Shown here: positions 1-9,970 of the stretch, piece after piece
How positions within the stretch are numbered: position 1 is the stretch's first letter
Layout: each line of letters starts with the position of its first letter
Notes under the pieces: generated by a model
Seen by the model: only the letters and a program-made list of their open reading frames with translations
Told to the model about the DNA's origin: nothing
Database searches by the model: none
Position numbers and translations under genes: made by a program
Assembly (NCBI GenBank): GCA_914767885.1
Contig: CAJZBQ010000063.1
Coordinates: 670,001 to 734,000 of the forward strand
Reading direction: 5' to 3'
Length of the DNA: 64,000 nt
Source of the DNA: Blepharisma stoltei
Lineage: Eukaryota; Ciliophora; Heterotrichea; Heterotrichida; Blepharismidae

Positions 1-2025
1 TATATGATATCAATATGAAAATATTATCAGCACCGCCTAAAAAAAGAATACCCTTAAAATGATTATATACTTAGAATATTCTCTTATTTGGTTGCTTGAG
101 TCTATATTTATAGAAAAATAGGGGAAAATAGGTAAGATATTTATCAGTTTCTGTCTAAAAGGGTATTTAAAATTAAAAATTAATTTTATAATAAAGATAT
201 TTTAATAATTGCGTCATTGCCTTCCTGTTATAGAGATTCGTCCCTTTGATTGAATCTGTCTTGGCCGTTCAACTATCTATTACATTTTGCTTCATAAAGA
301 AATCTATATATGGCTAAGGGCTATAAAAGATGAAAAAAAACCCGGATATCTATAAAAATGTATAAATTTTACAGAGTCATACATGATTACTTGTGAAAGT
401 GAACACGTCCCTATATCATTTGATTTCAGGGCAATTGTCAATGTTTCTTCTGAATTAGACAAGGCAAGTGACACAATTGCTTGTTTTTTGCCACAATTCC
501 AAGACTTTATAAAAGAAAACAGCTCTTGGGTCTGGTCTTCGAGTTCATTAGTTTCAGCTCTTTCCCACAATGAAAGAAAGCCTTCATCACTTGCCATAAT
601 AAATCCTCTCGAAAATCCCAGCATGCACGTAACTGATGCAGTGGTCATTGTGTCAGAAATTTTCCCTAATCCAAATTCTATATACTGGACAATCTGGTTG
701 CCTCTGGATATATGGTATTTTCATATAAATTGTCCAATAGTATCTAAACCATTAAAAAATCTATAAATAATAGTATAAAAGCTTCGGCCATGTCAGTAAC
801 TGCAATTACAGTGTCGTCGTCAAGCCAATCATGGTCTGTGAAATTTTGCGTTTGGGCCAGCTTGGAAAACATAGGCTGCTCTTTGAAAATTTTTTCTTCA
901 ACTCTTCAGGTTTTTCAATGATTTGGGCCTGATGTGCTGACTAAGTGGCTGTCTTTTGGATTGACAGAAATTCTTGTGATCTCGGCTCCGATGGCTTCTT
1001 TTCCGATGATTTTTTCTTTGTATCAGTCCCAGACAATCCCCATCCCGCCGCTTACACATGTAATGAGCTTTGAGTCATATGAAAAAGCAAGGGTGGAAAA
1101 TTTCGCGTTTTGGTCGGGAATTCTTAGCTCACGTAGTCTTTTATGCTAAAAATATATAAATAAGCTCAAGGCACACTTTTGATACATATTTTAAATAAAA
1201 TTTAATTAATAAATATGACCTATTAGCAAAAGGTTTATATCCTCCTGGATTTTTGATATCGATAATTGTAACTTGTGAAATTTTTTCTTTATCCAAATAT
1301 TCACCTACAGCTAAGAAACGCCTTGATCTTTCTTTACTTATTGACATAGCTGTAATTGCTGAGACTGAGGATGGTTCCTAATTATAAATCACCGAGATGA
1401 ATGTAACTTCGTTGGTATCGAGAGATCGGACTGCTATATGCCGACCTACAGGGAACAGCACTTACTTAACTATTTAGTATTTTAACGTACTACCTCTTCA
1501 GCAGGATGATTTAGGCATGCTTGGGTCCATCCTTTTAAGTATCAAACAGAGAAATCGTGGGCGATCCCAGCAGCCAAAATGATACCAGAGTCACCAAAAT
1601 GGCAAGAAAGTTCTGAAATTTTCGACACACTTTGGTGAGCCAGAAACATACACGGAACCATTATCTGATCTATGCTACACTCCTGCGTGTGCTCAGCCTA
1701 AGGGTCACCTTCCTTGGATGTGTCAAACAGTAAAGCTCCTATACCTTCAAGAATTCTTGCACTAATTTGTCCAACCCTATGTGGTAAGCCATGCTTTGAC
1801 ATTGTGGATAAAGACACCTGAAATCTTATAATAATTAATATATTAAAGGGAAAGGGTTTTAAAATTTCCATAGGTAGCCATTTTATTATTAATATCAGGG
1901 AGCAGCACTATGCTGCTTTCATCATCTCCAAAGCAAACTGAGTCTCGGATCCCTGCTGAGCTGAGGGAGCCAAACGCGTGTAAAAAGTCAAGTTTGACTT
2001 GTCCTTTTGCAAGTTTAGAATCCAT
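1..2025 (-). CDS. CFAP57: CFAP57/WDR65-like WD40 axonemal protein, 3' end outside the window
   Basis: WD-repeat protein resembling cilia- and flagella-associated protein 57, an inner-arm dynein/regulatory component of the axoneme. The start ATG is at 2025. The reading frame is rebuilt from blocks at 1877-2025, 1224-1354, 776-1141 and about 380-710, separated by three IESs, and all joins keep frame. Visible features are WD-type strands (ITCVSGG followed by VWDWYKEK, then GFIMASDEGFLSLWE) that align in order with the CFAP57 N-terminal propeller. UGA encodes the W in VWDW and in NHWKTW. Below about 380 the frame is lost in AT-rich DNA, probably another IES, and the gene must continue beyond position 1. 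Family assignment is from recalled CFAP57 sequence pattern; another WD40 axonemal paralogue is possible. Confidence 0.7.
711..775. other. IES in CFAP57-like gene (65 bp)
   Basis: AT-rich insert carrying stops in the gene frame. TATA repeats lie at both edges (709-712 and 774-777). Removing 65 bp joins EAFI to SRGNQ in frame. Confidence 0.7.
1142..1223. other. IES in CFAP57-like gene (82 bp)
   Basis: TA-bounded AT-rich insert. Deleting 82 bp joins YKPFA to KRLREL in frame; unremoved, the frame runs into a short unrelated tail and stop. Confidence 0.75.
1355..1876. other. Long IES in CFAP57-like gene (about 520 bp) holding a repeat-like insert
   Basis: The only TA pair near both sides that preserves frame is 1353-1354 with 1875-1876, giving NKMATAMSIS. 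The interior 1390-1800 is less AT-rich than its surroundings and has partial open frames on both strands but no complete one, suggesting an old mobile element inside the IES. Edges are less certain than for the short IESs. Confidence 0.5.
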
Positions 2026-2145
2026 ATAAGTTTAAAAATCAAAATAATGGGAAAATTCCTCAATTGTTTTTAAATTATTTATTTAACATTTATTTAAAAA
2101 TATTCATAATTCTTTTTTCTGCTGTAAATTTCCTTAAAATTCTAA

Positions 2146-2396
2146 CCCCATCTCCATTAGCGAACAAAAAATAAGTCGCTCACTGCGGAGGACTAATTTT
2201 TTTGGTAAAAAATTTATAATTTTATAGTATTTTTCCGAGTTTTATTTTTTAAAAAGCTAATTTAAATTCAACAGAATTAGCTCGAATTATCATTTATATA
2301 TCAAAATATTTTTCATTAAAAAATTTTGTTCTCTCACAAAGGGTGGGCTTTTTTTACTCAAAAAATCAATGGTTTTTATCACTCACATAGGGGGAG
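2146..2396 (-). mobile_element. Decayed MITE, CTCCC/GGGAG family
   Basis: The left end has a decayed hairpin (CCATCTCCATTAGCGAACA with a partner about 2180-2200), the right end the paired motifs TTCTCTCACAAAGGG and CACATAGGGGGAG. It is flanked by TAA at 2143-2145 and 2397-2399. It lies in the 808-bp gap between the divergent CFAP57-like and Cys-rich genes; the rest of that gap is AT-rich with nothing recognisable. Confidence 0.65.
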
Positions 2397-2833
2397 TAAA
2401 TATCTAGCTAAATAATTAAAGAGTAAAATCATGGATTTTATAATAAGAATATGGTAGACTTTTATAAAAATTATTTATAAGATAATATGGCCAGCTGTTT
2501 CAAAACTTCAAATTTTTTATATTTTTCGTTACATTTTAAACCAAATTTTAAGCATTTGTTAAAAATTTCTTTCATTCAGCTTTTCCTTACATCCCTCGGC
2601 AACAAACCATAATAAAAGCCCTTGGAGAGAACAAAATATTAATATAAAAATGTTTACTATATAATTGACAATCATTATAATGAAATTTCTAGTAAATTTT
2701 GTAAATTGCATTCTAAACATAAATTCTACAAAAAATTTTGGTATTTCTAAAAAATTTTACTTTAAATTTTTTTGTTTAAAGAAGCTAGTCATTTTTTTTT
2801 GATTTCTCGAGGAATTTATAGGGATTATAAAAT

Positions 2834-4045
2834 ATGAAACAATTCGGCCTAGTGCTTTTCATTCTCACCGTTTCTACTTTCGCTATGGATTCTTCAAGCT
2901 GCAAAACCCTTTCCTGCGGTTCTACAGGCAAGAGTACCACTGGCAATTGTGTAACAGTTACAAGCACCACGGTTACTCTTAATCCTTGTCCCTCAGATTC
3001 TTACTGTATTAATGTAGAGCAGTTCCAGTCAGACGAGGACTTTACCTCTTCAGCTTGCACTCCTTCTGGAGCGACTACTTCTTCCGATACCTGCCCAAGT
3101 TCACACACAGGACAGCTCGACACATACATTGACTACTGCTGTCAAAATGATGACTGTTCTAGTGGAAGCTGTGACACCGATTCCCACAAATGTATTGGAA
3201 TCGCTAAAGGCCAGACTTGCACCTCAAGCGAAGAATGCAAATCTGGGCTGTTTTGTAGTAATGGCAGTAGTGGGACCTGTATTTCGGCATTTTCAGAAGG
3301 TGACGTCTGCACATCTGATTACCAGTGTGACGTAGGCCTTGGGTGTGTTTATGGGTATTGTCTCGAGTATTGGTCTAAAGATAATGGAAGTAAGACAGAA
3401 AATGCCAAATTTTGCAAGTCAGGGTATATGAAAAATTATGTATGTGACAGTTTGGATATTTATATAGGTAATGTTAAACAAGAAAAGCCTTGGAAATGCA
3501 CTATTGGGGACACTTGCACCTATAAATGGACTGTTTCTGGATCAACTCATGACCAAGCTGACTGCGAATGTGATGGGACAGGCTCGACGACTGGGTATTG
3601 CCCTATAAGAAACTACCCAGCTATAACTGGTTTCTCTGACGATTTTTACGAAAAATTCCAATACTCTGATAGTGACTGTGCAGGGGATTATGCCCATATA
3701 ACTGATTTAAGTGACGATTTAAGCCAACTTTATGCTTGCAACTCCATCGATTCTGATGGATACGAATATTTTTACAGCATGCAAAAAATCATTAATAGTT
3801 GGTCACTTTACACTTCAGGACAAATTGACGACTGTGCTAAAAAAATGGGAATTTTTAACCCAAGCGACGATATAGATACATGGGACTCACTCCAGGTCCT
3901 TAAAAATTTGAACCAAAGATCGAGAAATTTCTGTTTTTCGACCCCATTTAAATTGGATCAAAAATTTTTTGTTATAGGCAAATTAAAAAATTTATATGAA
4001 ATACTTTTGCTAGCTAATTTAATGTTGCTAAAATTGAAAATTTAA
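2834..4045 (+). CDS. Cysteine-rich secreted or surface protein
   Basis: A 403-aa frame starting with a clear signal peptide (hydrophobic residues 5-17, LVLFILTVSTFA) followed by a Cys-rich extracellular region. About 25 cysteines occur in the first 240 residues in spacings such as CCQNDDC, CTSSEEC and CTSDYQCDVGLGC, like small disulfide knots of ciliate surface proteins. A related gene lies at 35313-36514 on the other strand with the same CxxDxDC and CDVGLxC patterns. The last 60 codons (after about 3890) are AT-rich and lack the hydrophobic tail seen in the relative, so the true 3' end may be displaced by an unrecognised IES. Function unknown. Confidence 0.7.
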   Translation: MKQFGLVLFILTVSTFAMDSSSCKTLSCGSTGKSTTGNCVTVTSTTVTLNPCPSDSYCINVEQFQSDEDFTSSACTPSGATTSSDTCPSSHTGQLDTYIDYCCQNDDCSSGSCDTDSHKCIGIAKGQTCTSSEECKSGLFCSNGSSGTCISAFSEGDVCTSDYQCDVGLGCVYGYCLEYWSKDNGSKTENAKFCKSGYMKNYVCDSLDIYIGNVKQEKPWKCTIGDTCTYKWTVSGSTHDQADCECDGTGSTTGYCPIRNYPAITGFSDDFYEKFQYSDSDCAGDYAHITDLSDDLSQLYACNSIDSDGYEYFYSMQKIINSWSLYTSGQIDDCAKKMGIFNPSDDIDTWDSLQVLKNLNQRSRNFCFSTPFKLDQKFFVIGKLKNLYEILLLANLMLLKLKI

Positions 4046-4287
4046 CTATAATTTATTTTTAATTTAAAAGGATAGATACAAATAAAACACTATTTAAAAA
4101 ATTTAGCGCTTTAAACCAATAAATTTCATAAATTTTTATGAAAACTTTTAATAAATTCATCTATTTTGCTCTTATAATTTAAAGTGGGGAGTCAGCTGAA
4201 TTTTTAACAATTTCAGCTATTCTCATTCTATTTAGTTAGTTTACCTATTTTAACTATTATTTCTCAAAAACCCCCCTTATAATAATT

Positions 4288-5490
4288 ATGGAATACCAAG
4301 AAGTTAGACAAGAAATCTTGCAATCCCACGGCTGGGAGCTTCCTGAAGCTGAATACACCCAAGACGAACTCAAAGAGTTTTTCAGGCTTTCCAAATCTCT
4401 CCCACGGCTTCCTGATACTTTTTGTGAAATTCCTCTTTCGACATCCCAAGACTCAAATCCAAGCCCAAGAGATCCTCGACTTTTGGACAGAATTTACAGA
4501 CGCACACTATACCAAGCTAAACCTTTTGGGTCTTTTATATACAATTCTCCATTACTCTCTATGAAACCCCTTGATATCATACTTGACTTAGACTGGACCA
4601 TGATATATGCTATACACCCTTCAATGCAGTCAAAACCTCTTATAGACGCTGAAGTAAGTAGGCTTAAAAGCCTCCACCCAGCCATAAACTTTATCCCTTT
4701 TTATCTTCAAGGTATCCGTGGGTACATGATTTTGGCGATCAGGCCGAATCTCAAAAACTTCTTAAATTCCTTGCAGAGACTTGGAACACTTTATGTATAC
4801 ACCTCAGCTGATAGAGACTATGCCCAAGCGGTTTTACAGATAATTGATGGGTCTACACGGTTTTTCGGGAACCGGATTATTGCGACTGGGCTTAAAAAAG
4901 ATGAGGCTCATATAGAAAAATCATTAGATTTATTAAATTTCCCAAATAGTGAAAATGTTGTTATTATTGATGACCAGGTTGACGTGTGGAGACGTCAAGA
5001 CCAAGGCTGTATAATCCCTTCTATGAGGTTTGCGCCTTGTTTTAGCGAAGATGCAGAATATATTAACAGCAAAGCTTATGCGGACAGGATGAAGACTTAT
5101 AATTACTGCAAAGGTGTGTTTGGATTTAAAGACGACAGTGTCCCGTTTATTGAAAATAAAGGCCAGCAGCTCAATTATATACAAAGTTACGTGGCCAGGA
5201 TACACCAAGAAAGGTTTGTGTCAATGTACACCAAGCCGACTGCAGAAATTAATATGGCATTAAGGAAGACAAGGTTTGACGGGCAGAAATTTTCACTGGA
5301 ACAAGTGACTGGGCCTGAAAGAGAAAGCAAAATTGCAAGCTTAAGAGCCATTATTGATATGCTAGGAGGAATGATAGTAGAAGGACAACAAGATGCTATA
5401 AGAGTCGTGGAGACTGCAGAAAGCATGGGCTTTAACACCAACTGTATAACTACAAAGACGATTATTGACAAATATTTCGGATTAAGCTAA
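4288..5490 (+). CDS. FCP1-type CTD phosphatase-like protein (HAD/NIF domain)
   Basis: A 400-aa protein with the order of motifs of FCP1/SCP phosphatases that dephosphorylate the RNA polymerase II C-terminal domain. The catalytic DxDxT motif is DLDWT at residues 100-104; YVYTSADRDYA near 167-177 and VVIIDDQVDVW near 222-232 match the later HAD motifs. There is no obvious BRCT domain; the last 150 residues are helical and unassigned. The frame is uninterrupted and ends in TAA, with no IES. It lies head to tail with the RNA polymerase III subunit gene 37 bp downstream, both in the transcription machinery, though co-regulation is only a guess. W at the DxDxT fourth position is encoded by TGG. Confident on fold, less on exact orthology. 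Confidence 0.8.
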   Translation: MEYQEVRQEILQSHGWELPEAEYTQDELKEFFRLSKSLPRLPDTFCEIPLSTSQDSNPSPRDPRLLDRIYRRTLYQAKPFGSFIYNSPLLSMKPLDIILDLDWTMIYAIHPSMQSKPLIDAEVSRLKSLHPAINFIPFYLQGIRGYMILAIRPNLKNFLNSLQRLGTLYVYTSADRDYAQAVLQIIDGSTRFFGNRIIATGLKKDEAHIEKSLDLLNFPNSENVVIIDDQVDVWRRQDQGCIIPSMRFAPCFSEDAEYINSKAYADRMKTYNYCKGVFGFKDDSVPFIENKGQQLNYIQSYVARIHQERFVSMYTKPTAEINMALRKTRFDGQKFSLEQVTGPERESKIASLRAIIDMLGGMIVEGQQDAIRVVETAESMGFNTNCITTKTIIDKYFGLS

Positions 5491-5527
5491 ATCTTATAAA
5501 TAATTTGCATAAATTAAATAGTGAAAT

Positions 5528-5848
5528 ATGCTATTTTGCCCTAGCTGCGCTAATTGTTTATTAGTAGACCAAAGAGAGCAAGGGACACAATTTTTTTGTA
5601 AAACCTGCCCATATGTGTTTAGCGTGAACCAAAAAAGAAGCAAAAGAGTCATGCTGGAAAGGAAACAAGTTGATGATGTATTAGGTGGGCCTAATGAATG
5701 GGTGGATGTTGCTCAGATAGATGCGGTATGCCCGAAATGTGGGGAGCTAAAAGCGTATTATAAACAAATACAAATTAGGTCAGCAGATGAACCTATGACA
5801 GTGTTTTATAAATGTGTGAGGTGTGCACATAGGTGGAATGAAAATTAA
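5528..5848 (+). CDS. POLR3K: RNA polymerase III subunit RPC11/POLR3K
   Basis: A 106-aa protein, the usual length of this subunit (about 108). It has an N-terminal zinc ribbon (CPSC with CKTC, then PYVF), the linker VDDVLGGP, and a C-terminal TFIIS-like ribbon with CPKCGE and CVRCAHRW around the hallmark RSADEPMT that carries the acidic residues needed for RNA cleavage. The subunit gives Pol III its intrinsic transcript-cleavage and termination activity in the nucleus. No IES or intron. It starts 37 bp after the FCP1-like gene. Confidence 0.95.
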   Translation: MLFCPSCANCLLVDQREQGTQFFCKTCPYVFSVNQKRSKRVMLERKQVDDVLGGPNEWVDVAQIDAVCPKCGELKAYYKQIQIRSADEPMTVFYKCVRCAHRWNEN

Positions 5849-5918
5849 TTAAGAAAAGTTTTTAAAGAGTCCTTTGATTTTCAAATTTTCATATAGCAAT
5901 TCTAATATTATTCTTATT

Positions 5919-6361
5919 TTAGCGAGCATATTGATTGACCCATTGCCTTGCAGTTCATACATATTCTTCATGGTTTATCATCATTTGCTGGGCTATCTCA
6001 GGCTCAACTGCGTATTCTGGCCTTGGGTTTATTAAAGTGCTCAGCAACAGCTCAAGGAGATGTCTGATAGATTTGGTAGGGCTCCAGTCAGTTTGGTATA
6101 GTTCATCAGAGATTGCTCCATCATCAGATTTTACATTAGGATGGTAAATTCTATTAACAAACCTCACATCTGGGGCTCTGAAAGGATAATCGGCTGGAAT
6201 TGTCAAAGCTAGCTCAAAGTTTCCACGTTCATAAACTGAGCCTTCAGGTGCTACAAGATTACTCTCCAATGAGTGATGTCGTTCCCGACATGTGACAATG
6301 CACAATTATTTGGAGGGTTTGTGCTGAGTTCTTGGAGTTCTTTATTGATGCGACTCTGCAT
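5919..6361 (-). CDS. Ubiquitin-conjugating enzyme E2 (apparent 1-nt frame break)
   Basis: N-terminal MQSRINKELQEL, then THW, YPFRAPDVRF, NRIYHPNVK and a C-terminal TARQWVNQYAR follow the UBC fold in order. The penultimate region needs UGA read as Trp (EEYVW). A frame change occurs right after THW, where 11 nt separate HW and VAPEG; 9 or 12 would be expected. The active-site segment reads SDDGAISDELYQTDWSP where canonical E2s have G.IC.., so the catalytic Cys is absent (S or D instead), suggesting a UEV-like inactive variant or a diverged E2. The frame break could be a germline pseudogene mark, an assembly indel, or an unrecognised short intron. Confidence 0.75.
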
Positions 6362-6394
6362 TTTATTAATAGCCGAATTTTCATATAGCCTCTG

Positions 6395-6780
6395 AAATAT
6401 TTTAGATCATTATTGAATATCCATTTAATTTTCAAAATTAACTTGTACTGGTCAACTTTTTTGAAACGTAAAAATGAAAATGAAAAATCTCCATTTATAG
6501 TTTTAAGATGCCTAATTAGACTTAGATTATATCCTGGACCTTATTTTTCTGGTCGGTATTCTGCTGGGGTATAGCGATCTATTATGATGCATAAATTATA
6601 TATAATAAGCTTAAAAGCTTCACTTCATAACTTTCTTCATCATTTATATCAGTTTTTGTACTTGATTTTTATAAAAATTTTCCAGTTATCGCATTCCTTA
6701 GAGTAGTGATTTTAGTTGAAATAGATTTTCTGAAGCCACCGAGAAGAAGATGTCTGTTTCTTGAATCAAATTGTATGTTA
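6395..6780 (-). pseudogene. Possible broken gene fragments
   Basis: On the minus strand, short coding-like stretches appear: LLLGGFRKSISTKITTLRN-AITGKF (ending TAA about 6671), YTPAEYRPEK about 6550 and TINGDFSFSFLRF about 6490. They are in different frames and separated by AT-rich stops. The RNAITG motif also ends the gene at 9137-9860. This could be a small gene with several IESs or a remnant; not resolved. Confidence 0.3.
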
Positions 6781-6937
6781 TAATTTGGAACTGATTAAAT
6801 TTTTGAACAAAATTCAATAGAAAAATGCCACAGAAATTTTTATTCTTTCAACAAATTTTTCAATTTATAAAATCCCTTCAGATTCAGCCTAGTTATATTT
6901 ATAATAGTTATTATTATTAGCATTAAATCTTCACTTT

Positions 6938-7396
6938 TTAGCCGATGTTGGTTTCAGGAGGATGATATTTCTTATTATGATTCTTCATCATATATTTATT
7001 GTAAACCATCATTCCACATTTAGAACATCTTACTCTTGTTGACTTTTCGTGCACCTGCTTAATATGGAAGCTCAATGCATTCTTATGCCTAAATGATCGA
7101 CCACACTGGGTGCACTCTGAAGTCTTTTCAAAATTATTGTGCAATCTCCCTATATGTTGATTTAGCCCCCGTTTTCCTTGAAAACTCATAGAGCAGCAAG
7201 TATAAGCCTTTTCATCTGAGTCTTCTTCAGAGATATTAGGGATTTCAGAAATCTGAGGGGACGACAACAAGTTGCTCATGCAGATCATATTTAGGCAGGA
7301 GTAATAGAGCTGAGCCTGCGTATTCTCATTGAAATCAAGAAAATTCGATTGGTTTTCATTTTGGTTGCTTGAGGAGCTTGTAGGATCGGAGTCCAT
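6938..7396 (-). CDS. C2H2 zinc-finger protein
   Basis: A 152-aa protein. Two full C2H2 fingers lie near residues 93-114 (CTQCGRSF...HIKQVH) and 122-143 (CSKCGMM...HNKKYH), preceded by a degenerate finger around 67-87 (CCSMSF...HIGRLH) lacking a normal CxxC. The N-terminal 60 residues are Ser/Asn/Gln-rich. Probable nucleic-acid binding protein; targets unknown. Stop is TAA, no IES seen. Confidence 0.8.
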   Translation of the reverse strand: MDSDPTSSSSNQNENQSNFLDFNENTQAQLYYSCLNMICMSNLLSSPQISEIPNISEEDSDEKAYTCCSMSFQGKRGLNQHIGRLHNNFEKTSECTQCGRSFRHKNALSFHIKQVHEKSTRVRCSKCGMMVYNKYMMKNHNKKYHPPETNIG

Positions 7397-8220
7397 AATT
7401 AGTGAATTATTTAATTATAGACAGCTTTAGATTATTAGATATTTTCATATTTTATGTTTATAATAGAGATTCAATGAATTTAGGTCGAGAGAAAAAATTG
7501 TTGGAAGACTAAAAGATTGGAATTGTGGTATATGATGCCTAAAATATGGCTGAAATTTGTACTTGAGCTTAAGTAAAAGGGCGTAAATTTAATTAATAAT
7601 TGAATTTTAAGCTTAATAATGAGCATAAACAGATTATAATCTACTTGAACGTTTTTTTGAATTTTAAATTCAAATCTCAGGAATTGTAAAATTTTGAAAC
7701 CCAAAAATGATTGTCCTTATTTAATTCTTGTCCTAAAATTTAATTTTAAATCCATAGATTCAATATGGTAACCATTTGTAGAGAATCTTAAATTTTTAGC
7801 CTTTAAACCAATCCATAAATATTCTCCATCACAGAAAAAGTTTATTTGGATTTTAATATTCGTAATTTATGTATGGTCAAGCACAGATGTCAACCCCCCC
7901 ACCCCCCATGCATGGATCCCACCCCCACCCCCTATGTTTATAGATCCCACCCCCCACCCCCTCTATCATATAGGTAAACATATAAGTATAAAATCTTACA
8001 AATAAGACATACAATAAAATTTTAGTTAATTCATAAATGGATTCATAAATAGATTCATAAATAAATATTAATGACCATAAGTATATTTAGCATAGACTGA
8101 TATAGCCAATATATTAGTAATATATTTAAAATAAAATAATTGCAAAAAACTTATTACATAGAAAGGAATCAATAAATGACTCAAAAAATATATTGATATC
8201 TCTATAAAGTCTTTTACTCC

Positions 8221-8560
8221 CCATTTAATAACGAACACTTTTTTAGTTCGTTATTAAATGGGTCTAACTTATAAAATTCTTGGGAAAAAAAATATATAAA
8301 ATTTATAAATATCTATGATTTTTTATATATAAAATTTCAATAAAGGTTAATAATAAAAAAGTCAAATGATGGCAACATAAAGAGAAAGCGCCTAAATATG
8401 AGAAAAAATAACTATTGCTAACTCCTCCCCTCCGTGAGCGAACAAAACCATTAGAAAAGTCCCTCACTCTTCGTGAGCAAACAAAAATTTTTTTAATAGA
8501 AAAATTTTTTATGGAAAAAAAAATGACTGTTTTGTTCGTTATTAAATGGCGGGGGGAGCT
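8221..8560. mobile_element. Nested MITE pieces inside the TIR element
   Basis: The left end is a perfect hairpin built on CCCATTTAATAACGAAC (8221-8265); its partner motif GTTCGTTATTAAATGG followed by GGGGGGAG closes the element at 8560. A second MITE-like block starts TAACTCCTCCCCTCC at 8418 with GTGAGCGAACAAAACCATT, the left motif of the CTCCC family. Two related families therefore appear nested or recombined. The right flank reads CTA rather than TTA. Confidence 0.55.
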
Positions 8561-8754
8561 AGCCTGCATTCTTTGGAAATTTTTGACCTTTATATGATTT
8601 AAAACACGAGGTATGTGCTTGAAGGTTCATTGAAAATATGCTTCCTCGTTAGCAAACTGTATCCGATTTTTTTTTTTTCATCCCTATGACTTTGAATTTT
8701 TTATGCTGTGAGCAATTAATACGTTTTATTTGCCTTTAATACAGTTTACATTAT

Positions 8755-8960
8755 ATAGGGGGTGGGGGTGGCATCTATTAATGGAATGGGGGTGTGGGTG
8801 GGATCCATAGATGCAAGGGAGGTGGGGGTGTGATCCATACATACTATCTGAGGGGGTGGGGGTGTGATTCATACAGGGGGTGGGGGTGTGATCCATACAG
8901 GGGTGGGGGGGTGTGATGTATACATCCAAACTGGGGGGGTGGGGGTAGGGGGGGTGGGGG
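8755..8960 (+). repeat. G-rich minisatellite, potential quadruplex-forming
   Basis: About six irregular units of 22-27 bp of the form GGGGGTGGGGGTGTGATCCA, with several runs of four or more G per unit. Any continuous reading frame here is a low-complexity artefact. Confidence 0.8.
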
Positions 8961-9136
8961 GTTGAGATCTGTGCTTGACCATATGTATAAAAATTAACTG
9001 AAATTCTATAATCAGATCAGCTCAAATTGAAAAATGTAATTAGTGCATAATCTTAATTCATATGCTTAATAAAATGATAATTTCTGAGGCTTTTACTAGA
9101 CTTTAGCTTATATCATTATGATTTAATTAAGCTAAA

Positions 9137-9860
9137 ATGGAAAGACTGCAGCAAGATGTTGAAGACTTAAAGAAATCATATATAAAAGAAGCCTCTCCTC
9201 TATTAAAAAAATCTTATCAGCAGCTTGCAGAGCTTCACTCTAAAAAGCTGAGAATGCTTCCTCACGTATTAATAAACATTGTGACAAATAAGGCAAACCC
9301 GAAGAGAAAAAAAGAAAAAATAAGTTGTGCCTCAAGCAATTCCTCGTCTTTTTCAACATGTAAATCTCCTTCGAGCAGCAACAAATTATATGGGATATAG
9401 AAATTTCTCATAGATGGCGCTGTTTGCCCTTGATTTGCCCACTGGGGAAAATTTTTGGTTCCGCCAGTACCATATGGTTTGGTCAAACCAAAAAAAATTT
9501 ACTCATGGGCAAATCAAGGGCAAACAGCGCCATCTATGGGAAATTTCTATAGCTTCCAACGAAAGTTACGATAATTTTAGTAAAGGAAACTCAACCAAAA
9601 ATTATCCACCAAAAAGATCGATAACATCTTTACAAAATTATGGGCTAGAAAATAATAAGCATACTATTTCATATGAAAACTCAGACAGTAGGCACATTAT
9701 GCTTGAATTTACTCCAAATGTGTTTGCTGACACAAATGTGTCGATACCTGTTAGTCTTTCACCGCTACTTCCGAATAAATTCCAAAAGCAGGCTTATAGC
9801 AAAGATGTGAAGATTAAAGGAAGAAATGCCATAACTGGTAGGCCTGTTTTTAAAGTTTAA
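9137..9860 (+). CDS. Hypothetical protein, 189 aa after IES removal
   Basis: Exons 9137-9397 and 9552-9860 join in frame (NKLYGIASNESY) once a palindromic IES is removed. The N-terminal 45 residues form a likely amphipathic/coiled-coil helix (LQQDVEDLKKSY). The middle is Ser/Asn-rich and basic, and the protein ends GRNAITGRPVFKV. Short NxITG motifs of this kind occur in small axonemal proteins, but that link is only suggestive. Not otherwise recognised. Start is the first ATG after an AT-rich leader; stop TAA. Confidence 0.65.
9398..9551. other. Palindromic IES (154 bp)
   Basis: Terminal inverted repeat of about 45 bp: TATAGAAATTTC, then GATGGCGCTGTTTGCCCTTG on the left, mirrored on the right. 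TA sits at both ends; removal gives GGG ATA GCT in frame. The single-strand form would fold as a long hairpin. Confidence 0.85.
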
Positions 9861-9970
9861 TAAGCCGAATATGTAATTATAAGTAAAGCTATTAATCTGT
9901 TTCAGTTATTTTTAGAGAAAATGGTTTCATGTTAGAATTTTGATATGAGAAAATGTAATAATTGACAGTT

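Larger units (their letters stand above)
7872..8983. mobile_element. TIR element with C-rich/G-rich arms
   Basis: A terminal inverted repeat beginning TATGGTCAAGCACAGAT at 7872 is matched in reverse at 8967-8983. Inward of each TIR follow C-rich (7892-7965) and G-rich (8755-8960) tracts, complementary to each other. TA is at both outer edges, consistent with an IES or TA-target transposon. The interior contains an AT-rich core and nested MITE pieces, and no transposase frame. It fills most of the 1.7-kb gap between the zinc-finger gene and the gene at 9137. Confidence 0.75.

Noticed and set aside
8726-8929. His/Pro-rich frame
   Set aside because: A translation of the G-rich minisatellite; low complexity, not a gene.
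7892-8960. Possible CRISPR array or telomere repeat
   Set aside because: Units are irregular, arms are inverted copies of each other and flanked by a TIR; this is a eukaryotic genome and no ciliate telomere pattern is maintained.
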